Assembly: GCA_029268065.1 (NCBI GenBank)
Contig: JAJUHC010000001.1
Span: forward strand, 1-64,000
Reading direction: 5' to 3'
Length of the DNA: 64,000 nt
Origin: Clostridiales bacterium
GTDB taxonomy: Bacteria; Bacillota; Clostridia; Oscillospirales; Oscillospiraceae
Of the stretch, positions 16,943-25,410 are shown in pieces (position 1 is the first letter of the stretch; every line of letters starts with the position of its first letter). A program made the translations under genes and the position numbers. Under the pieces are notes generated by a model. The model was given only the letters and a program-made list of their open reading frames with translations. It was not told where the DNA came from and searched no databases.

Positions 16943-17114
16943 GGCCGGAAAAAACGCTGTTTTCGTTTGTTTGACGCAAGTGATCTTACAGAATCTGTGC
17001 ATTTGCCTATATTCAAGGGACTTTGTATAAGGATATTTTGCATTAAGCGTCTTTTTTCCGTTTTCGGGGCGGCGACCCGGAATATCGAAATTCTTATACC
17101 GACGGGAGTGTCAT

Positions 17115-17675
17115 ATGAGCTTTTTCACACTGCTTTTGCTGGCTTTCGGGCTGTCGATGGATGCATTTGCGGTTTCCGTATGCAAGGGCCTCGCCATGAA
17201 GAGAATTACGGCCAAGGGAGCCGTCACCGTCGGACTGTATTTCGGCTTGTTCCAGGCGGGCATGCCGCTTTTGGGCTTCTTTCTCGGCTCCTTCTTTCAA
17301 AGCAGGCTGGCAGCCTTCGACCATTGGATTTCCTTCGCCCTGCTTTCCTTTATCGGAGCCCGCATGATACAGGAGTCTTTCAGCAAGGAGCAAAAACCCG
17401 AGAGCAGTTCCCTTTCGGCGGGCAATATGCTCATGCTCAGCGTGGCCACAAGCATAGACGCGCTCGCCGTCGGAGTAACCTTCGCATTTCTTAACGTGAA
17501 TCTGCCCTATGCCGTCACCTTTATTGGCCTTACGACATTTTCGCTCTCGGTAATCGGCGTAAGGCTTGGAAACATATTCGGGGCGAAATACAAATCCCGA
17601 GCGGAGCTGGTCGGCGGAGCCGTTCTCATCGCGCTCGGGATAAAGATTCTGGTGGAGCACCTTTTTAACCTGTAA
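17115..17675 (+). CDS. mntP: Manganese efflux pump MntP
   Basis: The 186-residue protein has six predicted membrane helices in two inverted halves. Each half holds the conserved acidic motif, [14 protein letters not shown] near the N-terminus and [17 protein letters not shown] in the second half. It exports Mn2+. The mntR-like gene follows 65 bases downstream, a coherent pair. The 172-base leader was checked for a yybP-ykoY manganese riboswitch and none was convincing. Confidence 0.92.
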   Translation: MSFFTLLLLAFGLSMDAFAVSVCKGLAMKRITAKGAVTVGLYFGLFQAGMPLLGFFLGSFFQSRLAAFDHWISFALLSFIGARMIQESFSKEQKPESSSLSAGNMLMLSVATSIDALAVGVTFAFLNVNLPYAVTFIGLTTFSLSVIGVRLGNIFGAKYKSRAELVGGAVLIALGIKILVEHLFNL

Positions 17676-17739
17676 TTCTGACAAGCTCAGTCTGATTCCG
17701 TTGAAATCAATTTAAAAGCGCCGGGAGAGGGGATGACAT

Positions 17740-18105
17740 ATGGACATAAGGAAGTCCGCCGAGGATTATCTCGAAACGATGCTCATTCTTAAGGAAAGGC
17801 ACGGATATATCCGCTCCGTCGACATAGCCGAGGAGCTTGGGGTCAAGAAGCCCAGCGTATCCTTCGCCACAAAAAGACTCAGGGAAAACGGCTACATCAC
17901 CATGGATTCCGACAGCCATATCACGCTCACCGAGACCGGCATGAAAATCGCTTCCCGCATGTATGAGCGGCACAAGGTTCTTACGGACGTTCTTGTGGCG
18001 CTCGGCGTCGACAGTGAAGTCGCCCGCGAGGATGCCTGCAAAATCGAACACGACCTGAGCGACCAGAGCTTCGACGCCATTCGCAGGTACATGGAAGGGA
18101 AGTAG
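17740..18105 (+). CDS. mntR: MntR/DtxR-family metal-dependent regulator
   Basis: The 121-residue product has a winged helix (SAEDYLETMLILKERHGYIR, then VDIAEELGVKKPSVSFATKR) followed by a metal-binding dimerisation domain with ARE-DACKIEHDLS, which carries the expected Glu and His ligands. It lacks the SH3-like third domain, as MntR does. It is predicted to sense Mn2+ and control uptake or efflux genes; adjacency to mntP supports this. The start has GGAGAGGGG upstream. The gap to the convergent DUF169 gene holds three copies of TGCCGGC in hairpin order. Confidence 0.88.
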   Translation: MDIRKSAEDYLETMLILKERHGYIRSVDIAEELGVKKPSVSFATKRLRENGYITMDSDSHITLTETGMKIASRMYERHKVLTDVLVALGVDSEVAREDACKIEHDLSDQSFDAIRRYMEGK

Positions 18106-18236
18106 CTGAAACCGGAAGATTATCTAATGCCGGCAGTGAGCGGGACGAGCATAGGAGGCTTGCCGGCAGAGCGGAATGTATTGCCGGCGCCGCAGGGGCC
18201 GGCGCAGCCATATAATATTCAGAAAGGCAGCTTCAA

Positions 18237-19010
18237 TCAGCGAAGATCGACCTCGCAGTCGAGCTCCAGCGCCATCTCCTGCCAGCGATCCATCCTGCGC
18301 TTAAGCTCCGCCTTGCTTTCCTCGTCATCCCTGAACGCGATGGGAGTCCAGGGCATTTGAGCGAGTGCGGTTACGACCTCGTCAATTTTCTGGTACGGTA
18401 TCGAGATCATCCTGAGTCCCGCCGGATATGCCTTCCGCCTCTTCAGGCCGTGATAAAAGCCGGTGGTAATATGATTGACCTTGCCGGATATTATCGGATA
18501 GGCGTACATCCAGGCGCAGCTTATTACGGGCGAGGACTTGGATTCCCACAGATCGCCCGAGATGTAGCTCGTGGCCCGCATAATTATATCCGCCTGAGGG
18601 AAGCCGGCAACACACAGTATAAGGTCGGGGTCAAAGTCACAGCTTTCAACGGTCGAGAACTGCACATAATTTACCGTTCCGGGCACCAGCACCGGCAGCT
18701 TCTGATAAAGCTGCTGGCAGGCGACAGGCGAGCGGTATATTTCAAAATCGTATCCGGCCTGACCGGAGGCCGTCACCGCGGGCATGGGAATCATGCCGAG
18801 CGGCATTTTGCCGTAGCAGGCGTCGTTTTCCTTTGTTATGTAAAAGCTTTTTCCGGTCGACTGCACGTATTTTACATATTGGCAGTACGCCAGCTTATCG
18901 CCGTCGTATGCGGGGACCCCTTCGGGCCTTACGGCATGATACTTCAGTGCAACCGCCGGAAATTCCATTTCGAGCTTTCTGAAAAGCTCCTTTGCTTTCT
19001 CACTCAGCAT
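18237..19010 (-). CDS. DUF169-family protein
   Basis: The 257-residue product has the DUF169 pattern: FPAVALKYH, then cysteines in YCQYVK, ENDACYGKMPLGM and RSPVACQQLYQKLP, then SCDFDPDLILCVAGFPQADI, DLWESKSSPVISCAWMYAYP and a final TALAQMPWTPIAFRD. The function of DUF169 is not known. Its conserved cysteines suggest a cofactor or metal site. ATG 19010 has AAGGAGG at the right distance. It lies downstream of the enolase-superfamily dehydratase on the same strand and probably shares its GntR-controlled transcript. Confidence 0.75.
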   Translation of the reverse strand: MLSEKAKELFRKLEMEFPAVALKYHAVRPEGVPAYDGDKLAYCQYVKYVQSTGKSFYITKENDACYGKMPLGMIPMPAVTASGQAGYDFEIYRSPVACQQLYQKLPVLVPGTVNYVQFSTVESCDFDPDLILCVAGFPQADIIMRATSYISGDLWESKSSPVISCAWMYAYPIISGKVNHITTGFYHGLKRRKAYPAGLRMISIPYQKIDEVVTALAQMPWTPIAFRDDEESKAELKRRMDRWQEMALELDCEVDLR

Positions 19011-19031
19011 AAAAATCCTCCTTATTAACAA

Positions 19032-19057
19032 CCGGGTGTGCCATCCAGCACACCCGG
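19032..19057 (-). terminator. Intercistronic hairpin between dehydratase and DUF169 genes
   Basis: A 10-bp stem CCGGGTGTGC/GCACACCCGG with loop, followed on the minus strand by TTGTTAATAA. It may act as a partial terminator or mRNA stabiliser. Confidence 0.5.
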
Positions 19058-19114
19058 AATTTGATTGCCGTTTGATTGCCGCCGAATATGGAGGCCGGTA
19101 AAGTTTTGAAGCGC

Positions 19115-20305
19115 TTATTTGATTGTATATACGGTCGCCTCGGCCATGGCCTTCTCGGAAAGCTCCTGTCCTATGCCCGGAAGCTCCGGAACCGTGTAAT
19201 TCCCGTTCTTATCAGGCATATAGTCGTACTTGCCCAGTTCGCGCATCGCCAGCTTTATGGCGCCCTCGTGAACCTCGTGTATCAGGAAGTTCGGCAAAAC
19301 CGTTTCAACATGCAGGGAAGCTGCGGTCGCAATCGGACCACCGCATATGTGCAGCTGGACAGCGCCGTCATAAATATTCGCCATGTCGCAGATCTTTTTT
19401 GTCTCGGTTATGCCGCCGGTGATGCAAAGGTCGGGCTGGATGACCTGGACGGCCCTTTGCTCAAGAAACTCCCTGAAGCCCCAGCGGGTATAAATACGCT
19501 CGCCGGTTGCTATCGGTATATTCAGAGCCTTGTGGATCTCAAGCATGGAGCCGACGTTCAGGGGATGCACCGGTTCCTCGTAATAATAGATATTGAGGGG
19601 CTCGAGAGCCTTGCCGAGCTGTATCGCCGTTATAGTATCCGTATAGGAATGGAGCTCAATGATTATATCCATATCCTCTCCGCCGGCTTCGCGCATCGCG
19701 GCCGTGCGGTTGTACGCGGTCTTCAGCATTTCGTTTGACAGCTTCCCGCGCATTTTCCAGTTCGGGTTCGTGGCTTCGCGCGCCCATTTGCCATCCATCG
19801 TCACGCCAATGGGGTCCACCTTTATCGCGGTGTAGCCGTCCGCCATCGCCTTCCGGGTCGCCTCCGCATACTGTTCAGGTTCGGTGAGAAATCTGTGCTC
19901 ATCGTCCCAGTCAAACTGGAGCTGGCTTGCATACGCCCTGATCTTTTGATTGGTCTTGCCTCCGAGAAGCTGATACACCGGCATGTTGAGGGCCTTGCCC
20001 TTTATATCCCAGAGCGCCGTATCTATTGCGCTCATGCCCGCGTTTATCACGGTGCCTCCGCCCATGCCCCAGAAGGTTGTGCGGAAAATATGCTCCCATA
20101 TCGCTTCAATATTCTGCGGGTCCATGCCGATTATAAGCTCCGCAAAATCCCTTGCAATGCCAACGCCGGCATGGTGCGCCTTTCCGTACGACAGACCGAC
20201 TTCACCGAAGCCTGAAATTCCCTCGTCGGTATTGATCCTTACGCACACCACCATGCCCATCACGTTGGGCTTGCATTCAAAAACATCTACGCTTGTTATT
20301 TTCAA
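19115..20305 (-). CDS. Enolase-superfamily (mandelate racemase/DgoD-like) sugar-acid dehydratase
   Basis: The 396-residue protein has the capping domain (VFECKPNVMGMVVCVRINTD) and barrel motifs: the catalytic-base loop YTAIKVDPIG, ELHS as first metal-ligand position, YYYEEPVHP, ATGERIYTR, QPDLCITGGIT, and a C-terminal QLHICGGPIAT histidine. The ELH/EEP/GER ligands place it in the mandelate-racemase subgroup, closest in pattern to D-galactonate-type dehydratases that remove water from aldonic acids. The exact substrate is not readable. The start is TTG 20305. Its promoter carries a GntR-type operator also present before the TRAP transporter. Confidence 0.83.
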   Translation of the reverse strand: MKITSVDVFECKPNVMGMVVCVRINTDEGISGFGEVGLSYGKAHHAGVGIARDFAELIIGMDPQNIEAIWEHIFRTTFWGMGGGTVINAGMSAIDTALWDIKGKALNMPVYQLLGGKTNQKIRAYASQLQFDWDDEHRFLTEPEQYAEATRKAMADGYTAIKVDPIGVTMDGKWAREATNPNWKMRGKLSNEMLKTAYNRTAAMREAGGEDMDIIIELHSYTDTITAIQLGKALEPLNIYYYEEPVHPLNVGSMLEIHKALNIPIATGERIYTRWGFREFLEQRAVQVIQPDLCITGGITETKKICDMANIYDGAVQLHICGGPIATAASLHVETVLPNFLIHEVHEGAIKLAMRELGKYDYMPDKNGNYTVPELPGIGQELSEKAMAEATVYTIK

Positions 20306-20349
20306 GCTCTAACACGCCTTTCATTCAGAGCGGTTCCGCTCCTGGATAT

Positions 20350-20423
20350 ACAGGCAGGCAGCTGTTTACCCATTTGTAAGGTTGTTATACAAGCATACTA
20401 CCACAGGGTGACGGAAGCGTCAA
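20350..20423 (-). promoter_or_regulatory. Dehydratase-operon promoter with GntR-type operator
   Basis: On the minus strand TTGACG (20423-20418) and TAGTAT (20400-20395) are 17 bp apart. Directly downstream, TTGT-ATA-ACAA fits the FadR-subfamily consensus TNGTNNNACNA. A second motif ACAG-N8-CTGT lies at 20350-20365. Both motifs recur at the TRAP promoter. Confidence 0.75.
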
Positions 20424-20488
20424 GCATACCATTGCAACAAAAAATGTCCCCAGAATTTGTGCATAATACATATCCCAGGGACAAGACA

Positions 20489-21199
20489 TCAGCCCTTATA
20501 ATAGGTTTCGCTTCGTTTGAGCGATTCCATTTCGGCCTCAACGCATTTATCTACATTCCTTTCCTTGAGGCCTTCAAGTATGTTTTTGTGAAACTGAAGG
20601 ATCATTTTTTCGCTTTTGTTGCGTTCTATGCTGATAGTGGAGTTAGACTTGGTGACCTCGAACCAGATCGACGATATGGCTTCGTATAAGTACTTGATAT
20701 ATTCGTTTTTGGACATAAGGCTGATATATTCATGGAAGCGGTAATCCGCGTCGTAAAAGCTCTCATAATCCTTTTTGTTCAGGCTTGAGCACATTTCGTG
20801 GTATATTTTTTCAAGCTCCGCTATCTCCTCGGTCAGATCCTCCCCCCGCATGAGCGCAAGACGGACGCTTCCGATCTGTATGATCATGCGGAATTCGTTC
20901 ATCTGCTGATAATCCTGCTGGAGTATGTTGAAATCATAGAGGCTCTTAAAAAAACCTCGCATGCTGAAGTCAACCACATATGTCCCGTCTCCGACACGGG
21001 TTTCGGTCAGACCCAGCGCGTTTGAACGCTGTATCGCCGCGCGAAGCGACATGCGGCTTACGCCGAGCCTTTCCGAGAGCTCGTTTTCAGACGGGATCTT
21101 CTCGTTCGGCTTCCATTCGCCAGCGAGTATCTTCTGACGCATGTAATCAAAAATCTGATCCGTCAAACTGTTCCTTACTATTTTCTCCAAAAAAATCAC
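20489..21199 (-). CDS. GntR-family (FadR/FCD) regulator of the sugar-acid module
   Basis: The 236-residue product has an N-terminal GntR winged helix (residues about 10-75: ILAGEWKPNEKIPSENELSE, then RLGVSRMSLRAAIQ). An all-helical FCD effector domain follows, with the metal/ligand histidines in DADYRFHEYIS and LQFHKNILEGL. FCD regulators usually bind a carboxylic acid that releases them from DNA. It lies between the dehydratase operon and the TRAP operon, and TGT-ATA-ACA sites occur at both promoters and before its own start (21212-21220). It is the obvious local regulator. Confidence 0.88.
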   Translation of the reverse strand: MIFLEKIVRNSLTDQIFDYMRQKILAGEWKPNEKIPSENELSERLGVSRMSLRAAIQRSNALGLTETRVGDGTYVVDFSMRGFFKSLYDFNILQQDYQQMNEFRMIIQIGSVRLALMRGEDLTEEIAELEKIYHEMCSSLNKKDYESFYDADYRFHEYISLMSKNEYIKYLYEAISSIWFEVTKSNSTISIERNKSEKMILQFHKNILEGLKERNVDKCVEAEMESLKRSETYYKG

Positions 21200-21211
21200 C
21201 TTTTTCCTTTA

Positions 21212-21220
21212 TGTATAACA
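21212..21220. promoter_or_regulatory. GntR site upstream of the gntR gene
   Basis: TGTATAACA, 13 bases before the start codon, is the same core as at 20383-20391 and 21402-21410, suggesting autoregulation. Confidence 0.55.
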
Positions 21221-21369
21221 AGTATACACGTTCAAGCAGTAATTTAACAGTTTAATTTTAAATTAGCAAGGCATATATTCATATTTTTCTGTTAGCAAGT
21301 CGATTATTGAGTAAATCAGACAAAAATGGCACCTATTATTTATGCTAACTTATGAAATGTCAAAAAGTA

Positions 21370-21423
21370 TTGCATATGCGGTAAATATATGCTAGTATGC
21401 CTGTATAACAGGTAGGCAACTGT
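21370..21423 (+). promoter_or_regulatory. TRAP-operon promoter with GntR-type operator
   Basis: TTGCAT (21370-21375) and TAGTAT (21393-21398) are 17 bp apart. The palindrome CCTGT-ATA-ACAGG (21400-21412) follows at once, overlapping ACAG-N8-CTGT (21408-21423). The layout matches the dehydratase promoter. Confidence 0.78.
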
Positions 21424-21478
21424 TCGCAAACCAAGGCTTAGTCAATTTTGTAATCAAAACTAATATTGGAGGATCAAA

Positions 21479-22570
21479 ATGAAAAAGCTACTTAAAAGAT
21501 CGCTGCCGTTTTTATGCGCCTGCGCAATGCTGTTTCTGGCCGCCTGCGGCGGCTCATCGCAATCCGCACCGACTCCCCAGGGCAGCGCGAAGCCTGCCGC
21601 AACGGCTTCCGGCGCGCCCGTAACCATAAGATGGGCATCGAGCGTGGCCAAAAGCGAGATAGACGCGAACAACACCCCGGGCGCAATCGCTATCAACACT
21701 TGGATCAAGACCGTCGAATCGGCTTCGAACGGCAGCATCAAGGTTCAGATTTTCCCCGGTTCTCAGCTGGCCAACGGCACAGATGAGACGGTGAGCGGAC
21801 TCCAGAACGGCGCTTTCGAGATGGCGCAGCTGAACACCGGCTCCTGGGGCGATTATACCCAGGCCTTCGCAGCCCTGAACGTGCCTTATCTGTTCACGGA
21901 TTACAGCGTCGTGCACGCCGTTATGGACAGCGAGTTCGGCAAGCAGATGCTTCAGAAGGTCCAGAACGACGTGGGCGTTATTCCGCTCTGCTATTCGGAT
22001 ATCGGATACCGCCATGTCACAAGCTCCAAGGGATTCGTCAAATCGCCGGCAGATTTCAAGGGCGTGAAAATCAGAACCATGACAGACCCGATACAGATTT
22101 CTTCGTTTAACGATCTCGGAGCCGCCGTCACGCCGCTCTCGATTTCGGAGCTGTTCAGCGCGCTCCAGCAGAAGCTTGTGGACGCGCAGGAAAACCCGCT
22201 TTCAACCATTTATTCCAACAAGTTCTATGAGGTTCAGAAGTACTGCACTCTGACTCGCCACAGCTACACAACCACCCTGTTTTTCATGAACAAGGATTTC
22301 TATAACAAGCTCTCGGACAGCCAGAAGGCTGCGGTAAAGGCCGCAAACGAAGCCTCCACCAAAGCGAGCCGCCAGCGCCTCGAAGCGGCGGAAAAGGAAT
22401 ACCAGGATAAGCTTTCGGCAGCCGGAATGCAGTTCTATAAGCCGACAGACGCGGAAATGACCGCCTTCCAGAACGCCGTCAAGCCCACATGGGACAAGGT
22501 CAGGAAAACAATGGGCGACGATCAGTGGAACAAGCTGATTGAGACAGTGAACAGCGTCAAAAAATCATAA
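21479..22570 (+). CDS. dctP: TRAP transporter solute-binding lipoprotein DctP
   Basis: The 363-residue product starts with a lipoprotein signal (KRSLPFLCACAMLFLAACGG, lipobox LAAC, lipidated cysteine about residue 22). A low-complexity linker and a DctP domain follow, with YRHVTSSKGFVKSPADFKGV and KIRTM, whose arginine binds substrate carboxylate, and YEVQKYCTLTRHSY. It captures an organic acid outside the cell and delivers it to the DctQM permease encoded next. Co-regulation with a dehydratase points to a sugar acid, by inference. Confidence 0.93.
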   Translation: MKKLLKRSLPFLCACAMLFLAACGGSSQSAPTPQGSAKPAATASGAPVTIRWASSVAKSEIDANNTPGAIAINTWIKTVESASNGSIKVQIFPGSQLANGTDETVSGLQNGAFEMAQLNTGSWGDYTQAFAALNVPYLFTDYSVVHAVMDSEFGKQMLQKVQNDVGVIPLCYSDIGYRHVTSSKGFVKSPADFKGVKIRTMTDPIQISSFNDLGAAVTPLSISELFSALQQKLVDAQENPLSTIYSNKFYEVQKYCTLTRHSYTTTLFFMNKDFYNKLSDSQKAAVKAANEASTKASRQRLEAAEKEYQDKLSAAGMQFYKPTDAEMTAFQNAVKPTWDKVRKTMGDDQWNKLIETVNSVKKS

Positions 22571-22670
22571 AATAGTTCATTGAAGCCGGTTCGTGGTTTC
22601 GATTTGGTTTCGATTCCATGAACCGGCGTCCTTCTTCTTGGTTTTCCCCAGTACAGAAAGGAGTTTCCGT

Positions 22671-23315
22671 ATGGAAAAAGGGAAGAGCGGCAAAAGCATA
22701 CTGCTCCAAATCCTTAATAATTTTGAAATATACATCGGCACAGTACTGTTTATTATAATAATGTTTCTTCTGTTCCTTCAGGTGGTATCGCGCTTCGTTT
22801 TCAGGCATTCGTTCACATGGACTGAAGAGCTTGCGATCGCGCTGTCTGTCGGAATGGTATACTGCGGCGTTTCAGGCGCCGTGACTCACAGAAAGCATCT
22901 CAGGATAGACGCCCTGCTGGAGGCGGTCCCCTTTAAGGTTAAAAAGGCACTTCTCATAATAAGCGACGTCATTTTTATCGCCTTCAACTTTTATGCCTCG
23001 TATCTTTATCTTACCATAATAAAAAACCTGCGCATGAGCGCCACCTCCCTCCTGCGAATACCAAAACGTTACTTATATGCGATTATTCCCATAATGCTTA
23101 CCGTCACATCCGTGCGCATCGTTTTCGATATAATGAAGCTTGTGAAAGAAACTCCCCAAACCCTCGGAGCTTCCAAGCCGGTAATCGATACGGACGCGCT
23201 CGAGGCTGAGGCAAAGCAGATAGCCGCCGAAAGGGCCGCAAAGATGAACGAGCCCTTCAAAGCCTCCGATTCTCCTTCAATCCCGGCCGAAAAAGATAGG
23301 GAGGAAAGTAAATAA
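22671..23315 (+). CDS. dctQ: TRAP transporter small membrane subunit DctQ
   Basis: A protein of about 214 residues with four predicted helices. It includes the DctQ signature SRFVFRHSFTWTEELAIAL and the GAVTHRKHLRID loop. The C-terminal cytoplasmic tail of about 50 charged residues is longer than usual. ATG 22671 has AAAGGAG upstream. Its TAA overlaps the dctM start (TAATG). Confidence 0.9.
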   Translation: MEKGKSGKSILLQILNNFEIYIGTVLFIIIMFLLFLQVVSRFVFRHSFTWTEELAIALSVGMVYCGVSGAVTHRKHLRIDALLEAVPFKVKKALLIISDVIFIAFNFYASYLYLTIIKNLRMSATSLLRIPKRYLYAIIPIMLTVTSVRIVFDIMKLVKETPQTLGASKPVIDTDALEAEAKQIAAERAAKMNEPFKASDSPSIPAEKDREESK

Positions 23316-24595
23316 TGGCAGTTACAGTACTATTCGTTTCCTTGTTCGCCCTCCTGCTTATCGGCGTGCCTATCGGCCTTTGCCTTATCATACCCTGCCT
23401 TATCATGGTCGCGATAAGCCCGGTAACGACTCCTAATTTCATAGTGCAGACCCTGTACAGCGGAACGGCATCCTTCACCATGCTCGCCATTCCGTTCTTT
23501 ATGATATCGGGAACCATAATGGACGTCGGAGGGCTCTCCAAAAGACTTGTACGTCTTGCGAACAGCATTATCGGCAACGTAACAGGCTCTCTGGGAATGG
23601 TGACGGTGCTTGCCTGCATGTTCTTCGGTGCGGTTTCCGGTTCAGCTCCGGCGACTACCGCGGCGATTGGCACCATAATGATCCCCCAGATGATAAGGGC
23701 GGGCTATGACAAATACTACGCGACGGGACTCGTCGTCTGCGCCGGCGGACTCGGAATTATTGTTCCGCCCAGCTATCCCATGGTAATATACAGCGTTACC
23801 AACAACACTTCGATAGGCGACATGTTTATTGCGGGCATCGGCCCCGCGCTCGTCGTCGGGGCGATCCTGATGATATTCAACTATATTTACTGCAAGAAGC
23901 ACGGCTATAAGGGCTCGCAGAAGTTCAGCTTTAAAGAATTCATCGCCGCTCTCTGGGATGCAAAGTGGGCCATCCTGATGCCGATTATCATTCTGGGCGG
24001 CATATACAGCGGCGTTTTCACGGCTACGGAAGCCGCCGTCATGGCGACCGTGTACGGACTCTTCGTGGGTATCGTGGTTTATAGGGCCTTCACTCTCAAA
24101 TCGCTCTGGAAGGTATTCAAGGACAACATGGTCTTCAACGGAGGGCTGATGCTGACCGTCGCGCCCGCCACGGCGCTCGGCACAATTTTTGCCTATATGC
24201 GAGTTACCGACAGCATAAGCGCAATGTTCCTCTCCCTCACGACCAACCGCTATGTGATACTTATGATCATATATGTGATCCTCTTCCTTATCGGAATGTT
24301 TGTCCAGACCACGCCCGCTATCGTTATTTTCTCCCCTGTGCTCCTCGCGGTGGCCATGCAGGTAGGCGTTTCGCCGCTTCACTTCGGAATAATCATGACG
24401 ATAGCGCTCGCAATAGCCTTCGTCACCCCGCCGGTGGCGGCAAACCTTTTCGTCGGAGCCTCGCTTACCGGACTGAGTATGGACAAGATAACAAGGGCCG
24501 CACTGCCGTTTCTGTTCGGCCTGATCCTTTCGCTGATCATCATAGGATTCGTGCCGGAAATCTCCGTCTGGCTTCCTACGGTGCTCAAGGGATAG
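23315..24595 (+). CDS. dctM: TRAP transporter large membrane subunit DctM
   Basis: The 426-residue polytopic membrane protein of the DctM/ion-transporter superfamily carries GTIMDVGGLSKRLVRLANSI, VSGSAPATTAAIGTIMIPQM and PPVAANLFVGASLTGLS. It forms the Na+-coupled channel that takes solute from DctP. It is translationally coupled to dctQ and ends the operon, with a GC-rich hairpin 70 bases later. Confidence 0.94.
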   Translation: MAVTVLFVSLFALLLIGVPIGLCLIIPCLIMVAISPVTTPNFIVQTLYSGTASFTMLAIPFFMISGTIMDVGGLSKRLVRLANSIIGNVTGSLGMVTVLACMFFGAVSGSAPATTAAIGTIMIPQMIRAGYDKYYATGLVVCAGGLGIIVPPSYPMVIYSVTNNTSIGDMFIAGIGPALVVGAILMIFNYIYCKKHGYKGSQKFSFKEFIAALWDAKWAILMPIIILGGIYSGVFTATEAAVMATVYGLFVGIVVYRAFTLKSLWKVFKDNMVFNGGLMLTVAPATALGTIFAYMRVTDSISAMFLSLTTNRYVILMIIYVILFLIGMFVQTTPAIVIFSPVLLAVAMQVGVSPLHFGIIMTIALAIAFVTPPVAANLFVGASLTGLSMDKITRAALPFLFGLILSLIIIGFVPEISVWLPTVLKG

Positions 24596-24666
24596 CCGGG
24601 ATTCCGATCATACGGTTTCCTATTAAGTCACACCGCAATTCTTTTTCATTTTCTTACTCTTGGAGG

Positions 24667-24706
24667 ACGCGTCCCAATCGGCTGCGGAAAGCCGGCTGGG
24701 ACGCGT
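24667..24706 (+). terminator. Hairpin at the end of the TRAP operon
   Basis: ACGCGTCCCA (24667-24676) pairs with TGGGACGCGT (24697-24706), with inner GGC/GCC pairs. The T-run is poor (TGCTTGTTT). Confidence 0.6.
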
Positions 24707-24807
24707 TGCTTGTTTATGAGCTGGGGGCAGTCCGCTTGACATGCTATTATTAAATCGGGGCATTAATATCTCCGAAACCGGAAAAGCGCCGGTTCCTGAT
24801 GCAAATG

Positions 24808-24842
24808 AGAAACCCCGCAACCTTCACGGTTACGGGGTTTCT
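24808..24842 (-). terminator. Terminator-like hairpin after tRNA-Thr
   Basis: AGAAACCCCG (24808-24817) pairs with CGGGGTTTCT (24833-24842), two bases past the tRNA 3' end. The trailing T content is modest. Confidence 0.6.
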
Positions 24843-24844
24843 CG

Positions 24845-24920
24845 TGGAGCTGGCAAGGTGACTCGAACACCCGACCTGCTGATTACGAATCAGCTGCTCT
24901 ACCGGCTGAGCTATGCCAGC
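24845..24920 (-). tRNA. tRNA-Thr (anticodon CGU)
   Basis: The 76-nt gene has acceptor stem GCTGGCA/TGCCAGC, D-arm AGCTCAGCCGGTAGAGC, anticodon stem-loop GCTGA-TTCGTAA-TCAGC with anticodon CGU, T-arm with GGTGTTCGAGTCACC (stem-loop), discriminator T and encoded CCA. Confidence 0.97.
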
Positions 24921-25410
24921 GAAACAAAATACAGAACTGAATCACAGCCTATGGCAGTATAGCATATTTGCGTTTTCAAGTCAATGTAATTTTGTTATTA
25001 CGATTTGTATTTTGCAGGGAAACTTGCCGCAATAAGCTTCGCAAATAGCGCTAACCGGCTCGATCAATAAGTAATAATTTATTTAAAAGAAGAAATTTGG
25101 CAATTATTGTGATAAAAAAGCGCATAATATCTTATCTGTTTTGTGCCAATTCACAGGGCCTAAAGTATACATAAAAAAAGGCCATAACTAGACTACAGTT
25201 AGTTATTCACATTATCCACATAGTTGTCAACATGCCTTGAAGCCTTGATTTTCAAGGAATCTGAAGTAAAATTACAATTATTTACAGAACAGCGATCTTA
25301 TAAAAAATCGTCGACATATCATGAATAGGTTTACATAATAACAAATTACATAAAATCTTTCCAAAAAAACCAAAAAAAATATTTTTTTTGCAATGACAAT
25401 CGGGCAAACT
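24921..25410. other. AT-rich intergenic region with DnaA-box pair
   Basis: No gene is visible in 490 bases. The region is AT-rich, with an ATAACTA/TAGTTAT inverted repeat near 25184, the DnaA-box pair at 25203-25220, and a long A/T tract before the tsaD end. Confidence 0.6.
25203..25220 (+). promoter_or_regulatory. Two abutting DnaA boxes
   Basis: TTATTCACA (25203-25211) and the perfect consensus TTATCCACA (25212-25220) lie head to tail with no spacer. Confidence 0.6.

Noticed and set aside
16943-17114. A yybP-ykoY manganese riboswitch upstream of mntP.
   Set aside because: The conserved loop sequences are not present; only generic GC-rich segments are seen.
24921-25410. A chromosomal origin at the DnaA-box pair.
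   Set aside because: Only two boxes are present, with no dnaA or dnaN nearby and no further boxes; kept only as a finding.
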